A stretch of DNA of 64,000 nucleotides from Bog-756 sp963704615 (GCA_963704615.1 OY969923.1:186001-250000); one strand, 5' to 3'; positions 52,030 to 60,503 are shown, counted from the stretch's first letter. Translations and numbers: made by a program. The notes: generated by a model not told the origin, from the sequence alone.

Positions 52030-53127
52030 TCAGTCTTCGGGCCAGACGGGCCCGGGCTCCCCGTCGGCAAACGATTCGACCATCCCGTGGGCCACGTCGT
52101 CGTGATACTGAACCGGCGGCGACTTCATGAAGTAGGCCGAGGGCCCGATCAGCGGGCCGCCGATGCCGCGATCGAGGGCGAGCTTGGCGCACCGGACGGC
52201 GTCGATGATCACGCCGGCCGAGTTGGGCGAGTCCCACACCTCGAGCTTGAGCTCGAGGTTCAAAGGGACGTCGCCGAAGTTACGTCCCTCCATCCGGATG
52301 TAGGCCCACTTGCGGTCGTGCAGCCACGGCACGTGATCCGACGGTCCGATGTGGACGTCGTCAGACGGCAGTGCCCCGTGCTCGATCTGGCTGGTCACCG
52401 CCTGGGTCTTGGAGACCTTCTTCGATTCGAGCCGATCCCGCTCGAGCATGTTCTTGAAGTCCATGTTGCCGCCCACGTTGAGCTGGTAGGTGTGATCGAG
52501 GGCCAGCCCCCGGTCCTCGAACAGCCGGGTGAGGATTCGGTGGACGATGGTCGAACCCACCTGGCTCTTGATGTCGTCACCCACGATGGGGAGGCCGGCG
52601 GCCCGGAACCGGCGGGCCCACTCGGGGTCGGAGGCGATGAACACCGGGATGGCGTTGACGAATCCCACCCCGGCCTCGAGGCAGGCCTCGGCGTAGAAGC
52701 GCTGAGCCTGTTCGGACCCCACCGGCAGGTAGCTGACCAGCACGTCGGCCCGGGAGTCGCGGAGGGCCGCGACCACGTCGATGGGATCGGCCGGCGACTC
52801 CTCGACCGTCTCCCGGTAGTACTTGCCGAACCCGTCCAGGGTGGGGCCCCGCTGCACCGTCACCCCGAGCTCGCCCACGCCGGCGAACCGGATGGTGTTG
52901 TTCTGCCCGGCGAAGATGGCCTTGCCCAGGTCGGTCCCGACTTTGGCGGCGTCGGCGTCGAAGGCGGCGACGAACTCCAGATCGCCGACGTGGTAGCCAC
53001 CGAGGACCACATGCATGAGCCCGGGGACCGTCTCGGTCGGATCGGCCCCCCGGTAGTACTCGACTCCCTGGATGAGAGAGCTGGCGCAGTTGCCCACGCC
53101 GGCGATGGCTACTCGGATGGTGCTCAT
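52030..53127 (-). CDS. ino1: Inositol-3-phosphate synthase
   Basis: NAD-dependent enzyme converting glucose 6-phosphate to inositol 1-phosphate (L-myo-inositol 1-phosphate synthase), the source of phosphatidylinositol, mycothiol and related compounds in actinobacteria. At 365 residues it is the short actinobacterial form. The NAD motif is IAGVGNCASSLIQG, and the signature VGGNMDFKNMLERDRLESKK has active-site lysines. DDIKSQVGSTIVHRILTRLF is also conserved. ATG 53127 overlaps the padR stop (ATGA). The same pair occurs as Rv0046c-Rv0047c. It is convergent with cca. Confidence 0.94.
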   Translation of the reverse strand: MSTIRVAIAGVGNCASSLIQGVEYYRGADPTETVPGLMHVVLGGYHVGDLEFVAAFDADAAKVGTDLGKAIFAGQNNTIRFAGVGELGVTVQRGPTLDGFGKYYRETVEESPADPIDVVAALRDSRADVLVSYLPVGSEQAQRFYAEACLEAGVGFVNAIPVFIASDPEWARRFRAAGLPIVGDDIKSQVGSTIVHRILTRLFEDRGLALDHTYQLNVGGNMDFKNMLERDRLESKKVSKTQAVTSQIEHGALPSDDVHIGPSDHVPWLHDRKWAYIRMEGRNFGDVPLNLELKLEVWDSPNSAGVIIDAVRCAKLALDRGIGGPLIGPSAYFMKSPPVQYHDDVAHGMVESFADGEPGPVWPED

Positions 53128-53804
53128 CAACTGGTTCCCTTCGTGCTGGTCGGTACGGCGTCCCCACCGCGGGGTTCCCGTTTGTCGGATCGTGTCGCTG
53201 TCTGTTTGTTGCGTTCGAGCTCGATGAGGCGGTCGAGCCAGGCGATGTCGTGCTCGGTGGCCTCGGTGCTGTGCTCGGCCAGGGAGCGGGTGTAGACGTC
53301 GAGCCTGTCGCCCGAGGCACGGGCCCGGTCGCTGGCCAGCCGGCGGGTCAGCTGGGCCCGCCGACGTTCGAGGAGGGCCAGTCGGGCCTGAGGGGCGAGG
53401 TGGCGGGCGAAGGCCAGTCGCAGGCCGAAACTGCGGGCATCGTCGGTCCCGGCGGGCTCATCGGCGTCGAGCAGTTGCTCGAAGAGCCGGCGACCGGGCT
53501 CGGTGATGGCGTACACCTTGCGGGAGCGCTTGGTCACCCGGGCCGACCCGGCTCGGCGGGCCCGGAGCCCGGCGCGTTCGCCGCTCAGCGAACCGGTCGG
53601 GGGAATCGGCGCCACCGTCGATCCGGTGGCCGGTCCGGCCGTGACCGTCACCGCTCCGGCGCTCTCGAGCCGGGACAGGGCCGGGTAGAGCGAACCGAAG
53701 GAGATGTTGGCGAAGAGGCCCAGCTCGTCGCGCAGGCGCCGCCGGATCTCGTAGCCGTGGAATTCCTGCTCGTGGAGGAGGCCGAGGATGGCCAGATCGA
53801 GCAT
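53127..53804 (-). CDS. PadR family transcriptional regulator
   Basis: PadR-type winged-helix repressor of 225 residues. It starts MLDLAILGLLHEQEFHGYEI with the conserved Tyr, then SFGSLYPALSRLESAG. The wing carries an insert of about 45 residues (about 63-108) before the YAITEPGRRLFEQLL strand, longer than usual. The C-terminal helical dimer domain has about 100 residues, with the LDRLIELERNK helix. The frame is open to 53906, but the PadR fold begins at 53804. It is coupled to ino1, so it probably controls ino1 and itself through the GATATATC sites upstream. Confidence 0.86.
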   Translation of the reverse strand: MLDLAILGLLHEQEFHGYEIRRRLRDELGLFANISFGSLYPALSRLESAGAVTVTAGPATGSTVAPIPPTGSLSGERAGLRARRAGSARVTKRSRKVYAITEPGRRLFEQLLDADEPAGTDDARSFGLRLAFARHLAPQARLALLERRRAQLTRRLASDRARASGDRLDVYTRSLAEHSTEATEHDIAWLDRLIELERNKQTATRSDKREPRGGDAVPTSTKGTS

Positions 53805-53896
53805 CAAAGACCGGGACGGCGGGGCCGGGACGGACCCCTCCGGGGGCGGCCCCCGGCTGCCCACAGACCGATGTTCGCGCAACGCATACTCGTGAC

Positions 53897-53917
53897 GATA
53901 TATCACTTCGATATATC
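53897..53917 (-). promoter_or_regulatory. Candidate padR-ino1 promoter and operator
   Basis: Two copies of the self-complementary octamer GATATATC (53897-53904 and 53910-53917) lie 13 bases apart. On the minus strand a -35-like TTGCAT precedes a -10-like TATATC with 16 bases between them, so the octamers overlap a promoter. About 90 bases separate it from the padR start. An AT-rich patch like this is rare in the surrounding sequence. Confidence 0.5.
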
Positions 53918-54076
53918 AATGCAATACATTCGGGGCCGCGCCGTCTCGGAGCACCCGTCCACCGGCCGGTACCCTCCACCCCGGGGGAGGACCCCACCGA
54001 GGCCCTCGAGCTGTTCGCGACGACGAGCTGTTCGACAACGGTGCCCGGGGGATGGGGAGGGATTACCCTGGACCCC

Positions 54077-54520
54077 GTGAGCTTCCGCACCGGAGCCCTC
54101 GAGGGCGTCCAGACCTCACCCACCGGGGGACGCGTCGAGTACCTGCTCGCCCGCAACGCCGTCGTCCGTGAGTACAAGAAGGGCCGACTGTCCCGGCTGG
54201 ACGTCTGTGATGCCCACCCCGAGCTCCTCCGGGTGGCCGCCAACCTCGGGCGCCCCTCCGGCCAGGAGTGCCCGATCTGTGAGGAATCCGACCTGGTCGA
54301 GGTGACCTTCGTCTTCGGCTCGCGCCTGCCGCCCGGCGGTCGCTGCGTCGCCTCCCAGACCGAGCTGACCCGCTACTGGCGGCGCAAGGACCCCGTGGTC
54401 TGTTACGTCATCGAGGTGTGCACGGAATGCTCGTGGAACCACCTGGCCCGTATGTACCCGGCCGGAGCGGGGGTGCCGGCGGTGACCCGCAAGCCCCTCC
54501 CGGGTCGGGCCAGCCTCTGA
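54077..54520 (+). CDS. DUF5318 family protein
   Basis: A 147-residue protein of the DUF5318 family, matching Rv0049 in content and position next to the padR-ino1 pair. It has DVCDAHPELLRVAANLGRPS, then zinc-ribbon cysteine pairs CPIC and CTEC in the segments GQECPICEESDLVEVTFVFG and CYVIEVCTECSWNHLARMY. A zinc ribbon is inferred. The function is unknown. GTG 54077 follows a -10-like TACCCT (54064-54069) by seven bases, which suggests leaderless transcription; a GTG at 54041 would add 12 residues. Confidence 0.82.
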   Translation: MSFRTGALEGVQTSPTGGRVEYLLARNAVVREYKKGRLSRLDVCDAHPELLRVAANLGRPSGQECPICEESDLVEVTFVFGSRLPPGGRCVASQTELTRYWRRKDPVVCYVIEVCTECSWNHLARMYPAGAGVPAVTRKPLPGRASL

Positions 54521-54592
54521 TCCGGTCGGTCTCCGATCGGCCCGGATCGGGGTCTTCATACGGGCCCGCGCCGGATGGTCTAGATATGGGGG

Positions 54593-55372
54593 ATGCTCCT
54601 CGAAGGAAAGACCGTCCTGGTGACCGGTGTGGGAAAGGGCCTCGGACAGGAGTGCGCGGCGAGCGCCCTCCGCGACGGGGCCAACGTGGTGCTGGCGGCC
54701 CGCACCGAGTCGACGCTGGCCGCCATCGCCGATGACCTCGATCCGTCCGGTCGGCGGGTGACCGCCCACGTGACGGACATCACCGACCCGGCGTCGTGCT
54801 CCTCCCTGGTCGAGTCGGCCCAGGAGCGATTCGGCTCGGTCGACGCCCTGATTCAGGTGGCGGCTTACGAGAACGTCTGGGGCGGCCTCTACGACCTCAG
54901 CTTCGAGTCGTGGCGGAAGGCGTTCGAAACCAACGTGATCGGAGCCCTCACCGTCATCCGACCGGTGGCCACGGCCATGAAGGCGGGCGACGGCGGTTCG
55001 GTGGTGCTCATCGGATCCCAGTCGATGTTCCAACCGGCGCTGCCCCAGGGCGGCTACGCGGCCTCGAAGGGCGCGCTCCTGTCGGCCATGTACTACCTGG
55101 CCGACGAGCTGGGGGCCGACAACATCCGTTGCAACATGGTCGTCCCGTCGTGGATGTGGGGTCCCAACGTCGAGATGTACGTCACCGGCACGGCCGACAG
55201 CCAGGGTCGCAGCCAGGAGGAGGTGCTCGAGGACATCGTCGGCACGTTCCCGCTCCGCCGTATGACCGAAGACGGCGAGGTCGCTGACGTGGCCGCCTTC
55301 TTCGCCTCGGACCATGCCAAGGCCGTCACCGGCCAGTACCTGCTGGTCAACTCGGGGGAGCTGCTGCGATGA
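54593..55372 (+). CDS. Short-chain dehydrogenase/reductase
   Basis: Classical-type SDR of 259 residues using NAD(P). The dinucleotide motif is TGVGKGLG (11-18), catalytic Ser lies in IGSQSM (about 141), and Tyr155 and Lys159 sit in YAASK. The NNAG position reads QVAAYEN, an uncommon variant. The C-terminus has the family's GQYLLVNSGELL strand. It heads a set of four: its stop overlaps the next gene (ATGA), and an NTF2-like gene and another SDR follow. The substrate is unknown; steroid- or alcohol-like compounds are typical of such sets. Confidence 0.88.
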   Translation: MLLEGKTVLVTGVGKGLGQECAASALRDGANVVLAARTESTLAAIADDLDPSGRRVTAHVTDITDPASCSSLVESAQERFGSVDALIQVAAYENVWGGLYDLSFESWRKAFETNVIGALTVIRPVATAMKAGDGGSVVLIGSQSMFQPALPQGGYAASKGALLSAMYYLADELGADNIRCNMVVPSWMWGPNVEMYVTGTADSQGRSQEEVLEDIVGTFPLRRMTEDGEVADVAAFFASDHAKAVTGQYLLVNSGELLR

Positions 55373-56457
55373 CGGGGCCCGGCGCAGAGCGCAAGCGGGT
55401 GGTGGTGTGGGGCACCGGCTTCGTGGGGCGGATGGTGATCCCCGAGATCCTCCGCCACCCCTCCTTCGAGCTGGTCGGCGTGGGTGTGCGCAATCCGGCC
55501 AAGGCCGGCCGCGATGTCGGGGAGATCTGTGGCATCGACGCCATCGGGATGGCCGCCACCGACGACATCGGAGCCCTGGTGGCCCTGGATCCCGATGCGG
55601 TGGTCCACTTCGGGCCGACGGCGGCCCACGCCGAGGACAACATCCGCGACATCGGAGCCTTCCTCCGGGCCGGCATCGACGTGTGCTCGACGGCCATGAC
55701 CCCGTGGGTGTTCCCCGCCGCCCCGCTCAACCCGCCGGCCTGGATCGAGCCGATCACCGAGGCCTGCCTGTCGGGGGGCGCCTCCTGCTTCACCACCGGC
55801 ATCGATCCGGGCTTCGCCAACGATCTGTTCCCGATGACCCTGATGGGCCTGTGCGGGGAGGTCCGTCAGGTGCGAGCCCTCGAGATCCTCGACTACATCA
55901 ACTACGAGGGGGACTACGAGGACGAGATGGGGATCGGGCGACCGCCCGAGTTCACCCCGTTGCTCGAGCACACCGACATCCTGGTCATGTCCTGGGGTGC
56001 GACGGTGCCGATGATGGCCTCGGCGGTGGGCATCGAGCTCGACGAGATCACCACCACCTGGGAGAAGTGGACCACCGACGCGCCGATCACGACGGCCAAG
56101 GGTCTGATCAACCCGGGCCACGTGGCGGCGATCCGCTTCACCATCAACGGCATCTACCAGGGCGAGCCCCGCATCTGCCTCGAGCACGTGAACCGGGTCG
56201 GCGCCGATGCCGCGCCGGACTGGCCCCGCGGCAACCAGGACGACGTCTACCGGGTGGAGATCGACGGGTCGCCCTCGATCACCCAGGAGACCGCCTTCCG
56301 TTTCACCGACGGAAGCGGACGTGACGCGGCCGCCGCCGGTTGCCTGGCCACCGGGTTGCGTGCCCTCAATGCGGTGGCCGCGGTCAACGACCTGCCGGCC
56401 GGGTGGGTGACCGCCCTCGACCTGCCGCTCATCCCCGGCGTGGGGACGATCCGATGA
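55369..56457 (+). CDS. DapB-like NAD(P)-dependent dehydrogenase
   Basis: A 362-residue protein of the dihydrodipicolinate reductase-like (NAD(P)H-dependent amine dehydrogenase) family. VVVWGTGFVGRMVIPEILRH is the Rossmann start. AVVHFGPTAAHAEDNIRDIG and the TTGIDPGFANDLFPMTLMGL core are typical of the group that includes 2,4-diaminopentanoate dehydrogenase. It is not DapB itself, which is about 250-270 residues. Its substrate is unknown. ATG 55369 overlaps the stop of the SDR, so they act together. Confidence 0.82.
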   Translation: MTGPGAERKRVVVWGTGFVGRMVIPEILRHPSFELVGVGVRNPAKAGRDVGEICGIDAIGMAATDDIGALVALDPDAVVHFGPTAAHAEDNIRDIGAFLRAGIDVCSTAMTPWVFPAAPLNPPAWIEPITEACLSGGASCFTTGIDPGFANDLFPMTLMGLCGEVRQVRALEILDYINYEGDYEDEMGIGRPPEFTPLLEHTDILVMSWGATVPMMASAVGIELDEITTTWEKWTTDAPITTAKGLINPGHVAAIRFTINGIYQGEPRICLEHVNRVGADAAPDWPRGNQDDVYRVEIDGSPSITQETAFRFTDGSGRDAAAAGCLATGLRALNAVAAVNDLPAGWVTALDLPLIPGVGTIR

Positions 56458-56522
56458 CGGCGCCACCGCCGCGTCACGTGGCGCCGGGTCCCGTGCCGAC
56501 CCGATGAATCCGAGGAGGAACC

Positions 56523-57014
56523 GTGACACCCGATGACCTGGTCGAGATCGAGCTGATCAAGCGGCTCAAGTACCGCTACCTGCGCTGTTTGGACCAGAAG
56601 CTGTGGGACGAGATCGAAACCTGCTTTCTGCCCGACGCCACGGCACGGTACGGAGGCGGGCTCTACGAATTCGACGGACGTGACGCCATCATGGAGTTCC
56701 TGCGCGCCTCGATGGGCTCGACCACCATGCTCAGCAGCCACCGCTGTCACCATCCCGAGATCGACCTGGACGGACCCACGACGGCCACCGGGGTGTGGGC
56801 GCTGGAGGATGTGGTGATCCTCACCGACATGGGGATCAACGTGCAGGGCGCCGCCTTCTACACCGACCGGTACGAGAAGCATGGGGGCGTGTGGCTCATC
56901 GCCCACACCGGGTACCAGCGCACCTACGAGGAGCTGATGCCGCGCTCTTCACTGGCCGGCCTCAAGCTGACCGCCGACTGGTGGGCCACCGGAGGCCGGT
57001 CCACCTTGGGCTGA
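56523..57014 (+). CDS. NTF2/SnoaL-like protein
   Basis: Cone-shaped NTF2-fold protein of 163 residues. IELIKRLKYRYLRCLDQKLW and DEIETCFLPDATARYGG are the typical helix and strand, and ATGVWALEDVVILTD leads to the sheet. Members include dehydratases, ketosteroid isomerases and SnoaL-type cyclases. The possible catalytic His pair (SHRCHHPEID) would suit such chemistry, but this is not proof. GTG 56523 has AGGAGGAA five bases upstream. It lies between a DapB-like gene and the second SDR gene. Confidence 0.83.
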   Translation: MTPDDLVEIELIKRLKYRYLRCLDQKLWDEIETCFLPDATARYGGGLYEFDGRDAIMEFLRASMGSTTMLSSHRCHHPEIDLDGPTTATGVWALEDVVILTDMGINVQGAAFYTDRYEKHGGVWLIAHTGYQRTYEELMPRSSLAGLKLTADWWATGGRSTLG

Positions 57015-57057
57015 CGTCGATCGGTCAGTTGATCGGTCGGCGGACTTGGCGAGCCGT

Positions 57058-57813
57058 TCAGGCCAGGGTGGCTCCGTCGATGAGGATGTCGGCGCCGTTC
57101 ATGTGGGAGGCCTCGTCGGAGGCCACGTAGGCGATGGCCGCGGCGATCCCTTCCGGGGTGCCGAAGCCGGCGATCGGTGTCACCCGGTCGATGAGCTTGA
57201 TGTCGGCGCCCTCGGGAAGATGGAAGGCCCGGGTGATGGGGGTGTCGATGGCACCGGGGCTGATGCTGTTGACCCGGACCCCGCTGGCGGCGTACTCGAC
57301 GGCCAGCGATCGGGTGAGGGCCAGAACGCCCCCCTTGGTGGCCGCGTAGGCCGCGGCCCACGGCTGCCCGGCGTGGGCCGCGGTTGAGGCCAGGTTCACG
57401 ATGTTGCCCCCGCTGGCCAACAGGTGGGGGAGCGCCTGGCGACAGACCAGGAAGGTGCCGGTGAGGTTGACGCCCACCAAGCGGTTCCACTCCTCCAGCG
57501 ACTGCTCGTGGGTGTGGGAGAACGAGAGCACGCCGGCCACATTGACCACCACGTCGAGGCCGCCGAGACGGTCGACGGTGTCGGCCACCATCGAGGCGAC
57601 GCCATTCTCCGAGCTCACATCGCCGACCAGAGTGGACAGGGAACCCCCGACGCCGTCGGCCTCCACCGCCAGCTTGGCCAACAACTCGGCGTTGACGTCG
57701 GTGGCCACCACAACCCCACCCTCCGAGGCCAGACGGATCGCCGTGGCCCGCCCGATGCCCGAGGCCGCGCCGGTGACGAGAATGCTGCGCCCGATGAAGC
57801 GATCTGCGGCCAT
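57058..57813 (-). CDS. Short-chain dehydrogenase/reductase
   Basis: Classical SDR of 251 residues. TGAASGIG is at 14-21, NVAG at 91-94, S143 in NLASTAA, and Y156/K160 in YAATK. SPGAIDTPI follows, as in oxidoreductases of 3-hydroxyacyl or hydroxysteroid substrates. The start at 57813 (MAADRFIGRS) is natural for the family; the frame is open further. It is convergent with the NTF2-like gene, so it is a separate transcript. It is divergent from panB across 324 bp. Confidence 0.9.
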   Translation of the reverse strand: MAADRFIGRSILVTGAASGIGRATAIRLASEGGVVVATDVNAELLAKLAVEADGVGGSLSTLVGDVSSENGVASMVADTVDRLGGLDVVVNVAGVLSFSHTHEQSLEEWNRLVGVNLTGTFLVCRQALPHLLASGGNIVNLASTAAHAGQPWAAAYAATKGGVLALTRSLAVEYAASGVRVNSISPGAIDTPITRAFHLPEGADIKLIDRVTPIAGFGTPEGIAAAIAYVASDEASHMNGADILIDGATLA

Positions 57814-58068
57814 GGCCAGACTGTAGGGCCTCTCGCTTCGGGCCCAGGCATCAGGCATCCCACCGATCGCTCCTGCGGTCCGTCCTGATCGGGATGGGCG
57901 TGGTGTTGGCGGTGGCCGCCGTGGTGGGGCTGGTGTGGGGCCGGGCGGTCTGCCGAGGGGGTTGCCTACCGCTCCGACGCCGGTCGGCCTCTGGTCACCC
58001 CACCGGCACCGCCATGTCCCCGGGGTATTCCGCCCGCTACGATTGGGGGACAGCAGTTCGTAGTGCTC

Positions 58069-58091
58069 GGCGGTGGATCGCTTCCACCGCC
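58069..58091 (+). promoter_or_regulatory. Hairpin in the panB leader (spacer 57814-58137)
   Basis: GGCGGTGGA (58069-58077) pairs perfectly with TCCACCGCC (58083-58091), loop TCGCT, 47 bases before the panB ATG. A -10-like TACGAT is at 58038-58043. The remaining part of the 324-bp spacer shows no convincing gene; one weak plus-strand frame from 57894 runs out of phase into panB and is rejected. The hairpin could be a leader stem or an operator. Confidence 0.4.
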
Positions 58092-58137
58092 CGCCGCCGG
58101 CAGCCCCCGGGCGCTGGACGGTCGAGAGGAGATTGCC

Positions 58138-58953
58138 ATGCCCGACCCCCGGCCCGCGCCGGTCACCGTCCCGGTTGTGCGGGGCACCAAAAGACGGGAG
58201 GGCGGCGCCCCCCTGGTGATGGTCACCGCCTACGACACCCCCGGAGCCCGGATCGCCGACGCCGCCGGGGTCGACATGATCCTGGTCGGAGACTCGGTGG
58301 GCAACAACGTGCTCGGTTATTCCGACACCTTGCAGGTGACCATGGACGACATGGTCCGCCACAGCGCCGCGGTGGCCCGAGCCGACCCCCGTTCACTGGT
58401 GGTGGCCGACCTCCCGTGGATGAGCTACCACCTCGATCCGGTGGACACCGTTCGCAACGGGGCTCGCCTGATCCGGGCCGGGGGCCAGGCGGTCAAGCTG
58501 GAGGGCGGCGCCAACCGGGTGGCGATGATCGAAGCGCTGGTGGCCGCCGAGATCCCGGTGATGGGCCACCTCGGGCTCACCCCCCAGTCGGTCAACGCCA
58601 TGGGCGGCTATCGGGTCCAGGGCCGCGACCAGGCCTCGGCCGAGGCCCTGGTGGTCGAGGCCAAGGCCATTGCCGCCGCCGGTTGCTTCGCCATGGTCAT
58701 CGAGGGTGTGCCGGAAAAGGTCGGGGCCGTCATCACCGAGTCGCTGGATGTGCCCACGATCGGCATCGGGGCCGGTCCGAACTGCGACGGGCAGGTCCTG
58801 GTCTTCCACGATCTGCTCGGATTCAACCCCATCACACCCAAGTTCGTGCGCCGGTACGCCGACCTCGGTGCCGAGGCCACCGCGGCGATGGCGGCGTTCG
58901 CGGCCGACGTGCGCTCGGGAGCCTTCCCGGCCGACGCCGAGGCCTACCACTGA
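58138..58953 (+). CDS. panB: 3-methyl-2-oxobutanoate hydroxymethyltransferase
   Basis: First committed enzyme of pantothenate synthesis (ketopantoate from 2-oxoisovalerate and methylene-tetrahydrofolate), 271 residues. Metal and catalytic residues are all in place: Asp in ILVGDSVGNNVLGY, Asp in VVADLPWMSY, Glu in VKLEGG and catalytic Glu in MVIEGVPEKVG. GIGAGPNCDGQVLVFHDLLG is highly conserved. ATG 58138 has AGGAG seven bases upstream. No panC or panD gene is in the window. Confidence 0.96.
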   Translation: MPDPRPAPVTVPVVRGTKRREGGAPLVMVTAYDTPGARIADAAGVDMILVGDSVGNNVLGYSDTLQVTMDDMVRHSAAVARADPRSLVVADLPWMSYHLDPVDTVRNGARLIRAGGQAVKLEGGANRVAMIEALVAAEIPVMGHLGLTPQSVNAMGGYRVQGRDQASAEALVVEAKAIAAAGCFAMVIEGVPEKVGAVITESLDVPTIGIGAGPNCDGQVLVFHDLLGFNPITPKFVRRYADLGAEATAAMAAFAADVRSGAFPADAEAYH

Positions 58954-59111
58954 AGTCGTGGAGGATGCGGCGGTCCTGGCGCCGGGTGGTTTGCCGGTAG
59001 GGTAGTGCGGTTGTTCCGGCCGCCCGCAGTGGTGACCGTCCAGTTCCGACCTGCCCCACTCCGTGGGGCTCGGGCCTTCGCTGGCCCGATCCAGAGGGAG
59101 GTGAGCCGCAC

Positions 59112-59450
59112 GTGCGGCCCTACGAAGCAATGGTCATTTTCGACACCGGTGCCGACGAGGCGGCGGTGAACGGAGTCCTCGATCGGGGCCTCGACGCCCT
59201 CCGGGCCAAGGGCGGGAACCCGGGACGTGTGGAGCGATGGGGCAAGCGGACCTTCGCCTACGAGCTCCAGCACAAGCGGGAGGGCTACTACGTCATCATC
59301 GAGCTGACCGCCGAACCGGCCGCGGTGGCCGACATGGAGCGGGTGTTCGTGCTGGCCGACGAGGTCCTCCGGCACAAGGTGATGCGGATTCCGGACAAGG
59401 TGGCAGGGCGGCGGGCCGCAGCTGCCGCCTCCAGCAGCGAGGAGAGCTGA
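59112..59450 (+). CDS. rpsF: 30S ribosomal protein S6
   Basis: Ribosomal protein of 112 residues that pairs with S18. MRPYEAMVIFDTGADEAAVN, GKRTFAYELQHKREGYYVII and the tail VMRIPDKVA are canonical. A short Ala/Ser/Glu tail follows. GTG 59112 has GGGAGGTGA upstream. It heads rpsF-ssb-rpsR-rplI, a conserved order in actinobacteria; S6 may also autoregulate the operon. Confidence 0.97.
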   Translation: MRPYEAMVIFDTGADEAAVNGVLDRGLDALRAKGGNPGRVERWGKRTFAYELQHKREGYYVIIELTAEPAAVADMERVFVLADEVLRHKVMRIPDKVAGRRAAAAASSSEES

Positions 59451-59452
59451 TC

Positions 59453-59920
59453 ATGGCCAACGGCAACACCGTCACCCTGGTGGGGAATATCACCCGCGAC
59501 CCCGAACTCCGTTTCACCAACACCGGACAGGCCACGTCCAGCTTCGGTCTGGCCGTCAATCGCCGGTGGCAGAACCGCCAAACCCAGGACTGGGAGGAGG
59601 CCACCTCGTTCTTCGACGTCGTGTGCTGGCGGGAGATGGCCGAGAACGCCGCCGAGAGCTTGAGCCGGGGCGCCCGGGTGATCGTCACCGGACGCCTCGA
59701 GCAGCGCAGCTGGGAGACCCCCGACGGGGACAAGCGCTCGAAGGTCGAGGTCGTGGCCGACGAGATCGGACCGAGCATCCGGTGGGCCACCGCCCAGGTG
59801 ACCAAGAACGAACGGCGCGGACCGGGCGAGCCCGGTCCCTCCGGTGGCGCCCGACCGGGTGGGGGACCCGGCCCCGCGCCCGATGCCCCGGGATACGGAT
59901 ACAGCGAGGAGCCCTTCTAG
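59453..59920 (+). CDS. ssb: Single-stranded DNA-binding protein
   Basis: OB-fold SSB of 155 residues. It starts MANGNTVTLVGNITRDPELR, with FFDVVCWREMAENAAESL and RVIVTGRLEQRSWE in the core. A Gly/Pro-rich linker (about 118-147) ends with the acidic tip YSEEPF, which matches the protein-interaction tail (typically DDIPF). The start is two bases from the rpsF stop. It serves replication, recombination and repair. Confidence 0.96.
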   Translation: MANGNTVTLVGNITRDPELRFTNTGQATSSFGLAVNRRWQNRQTQDWEEATSFFDVVCWREMAENAAESLSRGARVIVTGRLEQRSWETPDGDKRSKVEVVADEIGPSIRWATAQVTKNERRGPGEPGPSGGARPGGGPGPAPDAPGYGYSEEPF

Positions 59921-59922
59921 TC

Positions 59923-60502
59923 ATGGCACGGAACAACGATCGTGGAGGGACCACCCGGCGGTCGCCCAAGGATACCGGGAGACGCATCAAGAAGAAGCCG
60001 TGTGCCTTGTGCAAGGACCGGGTGGAGTGGGTCGACTACAAGGACGTCGGCATGCTCCGCAAGTACATGAGCGACCGGGGCAAGATCCGTGCCCGCCGGG
60101 TATCGGGGAACTGCACCCAGCACCGAGCGCGACGTGGCCATCGCCATCAAGACGGCCCGGGAGATGGTGCTCCTCCCCTACACCCAGCGCACCACCACCG
60201 AGCGCCCCGGAGGTCGGGGTGGCCGCGGGCGCGACGGTGGCTACGCCGGTGGGGGCGGCCGACGGCCACGGGAGGAGGAGCGGTCCCTGTCGGCCGATGC
60301 CACCTCGTCGGCGGTGATCGATGACCCCGCGGCGTCACCGGTCGATGACCCGTCGGTCGACCCGTCGGCGGCGGAGGCGGTCGAGCTCGCCCAGGACATC
60401 GCCCTGGTTGCCGACGAGGCCGAAACGGCGGACGAGGCCGAAGCCGAGGTCGAGGCCGAAGTCGCGGCCGAGTCCGCACCTGTTGACGACGGCGAGGCCT
60501 GA
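59923..60502 (+). CDS. rpsR: 30S ribosomal protein S18, frame broken once, with long acidic extension
   Basis: ATG 59923 reads a normal S18 for 67 codons: RRIKKKPCALCKDRVEWVDY, KDVGMLRKYMSDRGKIRARR, VSGNCTQH. Then the frame breaks. Skipping the C at about 60124 (CAGCAC-C-GAG) gives ERDVAIAIKTAREMVLLPYT, which aligns with the universal S18 end (HQRxLxxAIKRARxxALLPY) without gap. After this the frame continues about 100 residues further, through GGRGGRGRDGGYAGGGG to a very acidic Ala/Glu/Asp region (ADEAEAEVEAEVAAES), two bases before rplI. S18 is usually 75-90 residues long. The shift is a likely sequence error, or possibly programmed. Confidence 0.85.
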
Positions 60503-60503
60503 G

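Noticed and set aside
57894..58137. A plus-strand frame with a hydrophobic start (GVVLAVAAVVGLVWG)
   Set aside because: It runs out of phase into panB, has no good ribosome binding site and no homology that I recognise.
60089..60502. A separate gene starting MPAGYRGTAPSTERDV
   Set aside because: Its ERDVAIAIKTAREMVLLPY is the conserved end of S18, so it is the second part of rpsR after a one-base shift.
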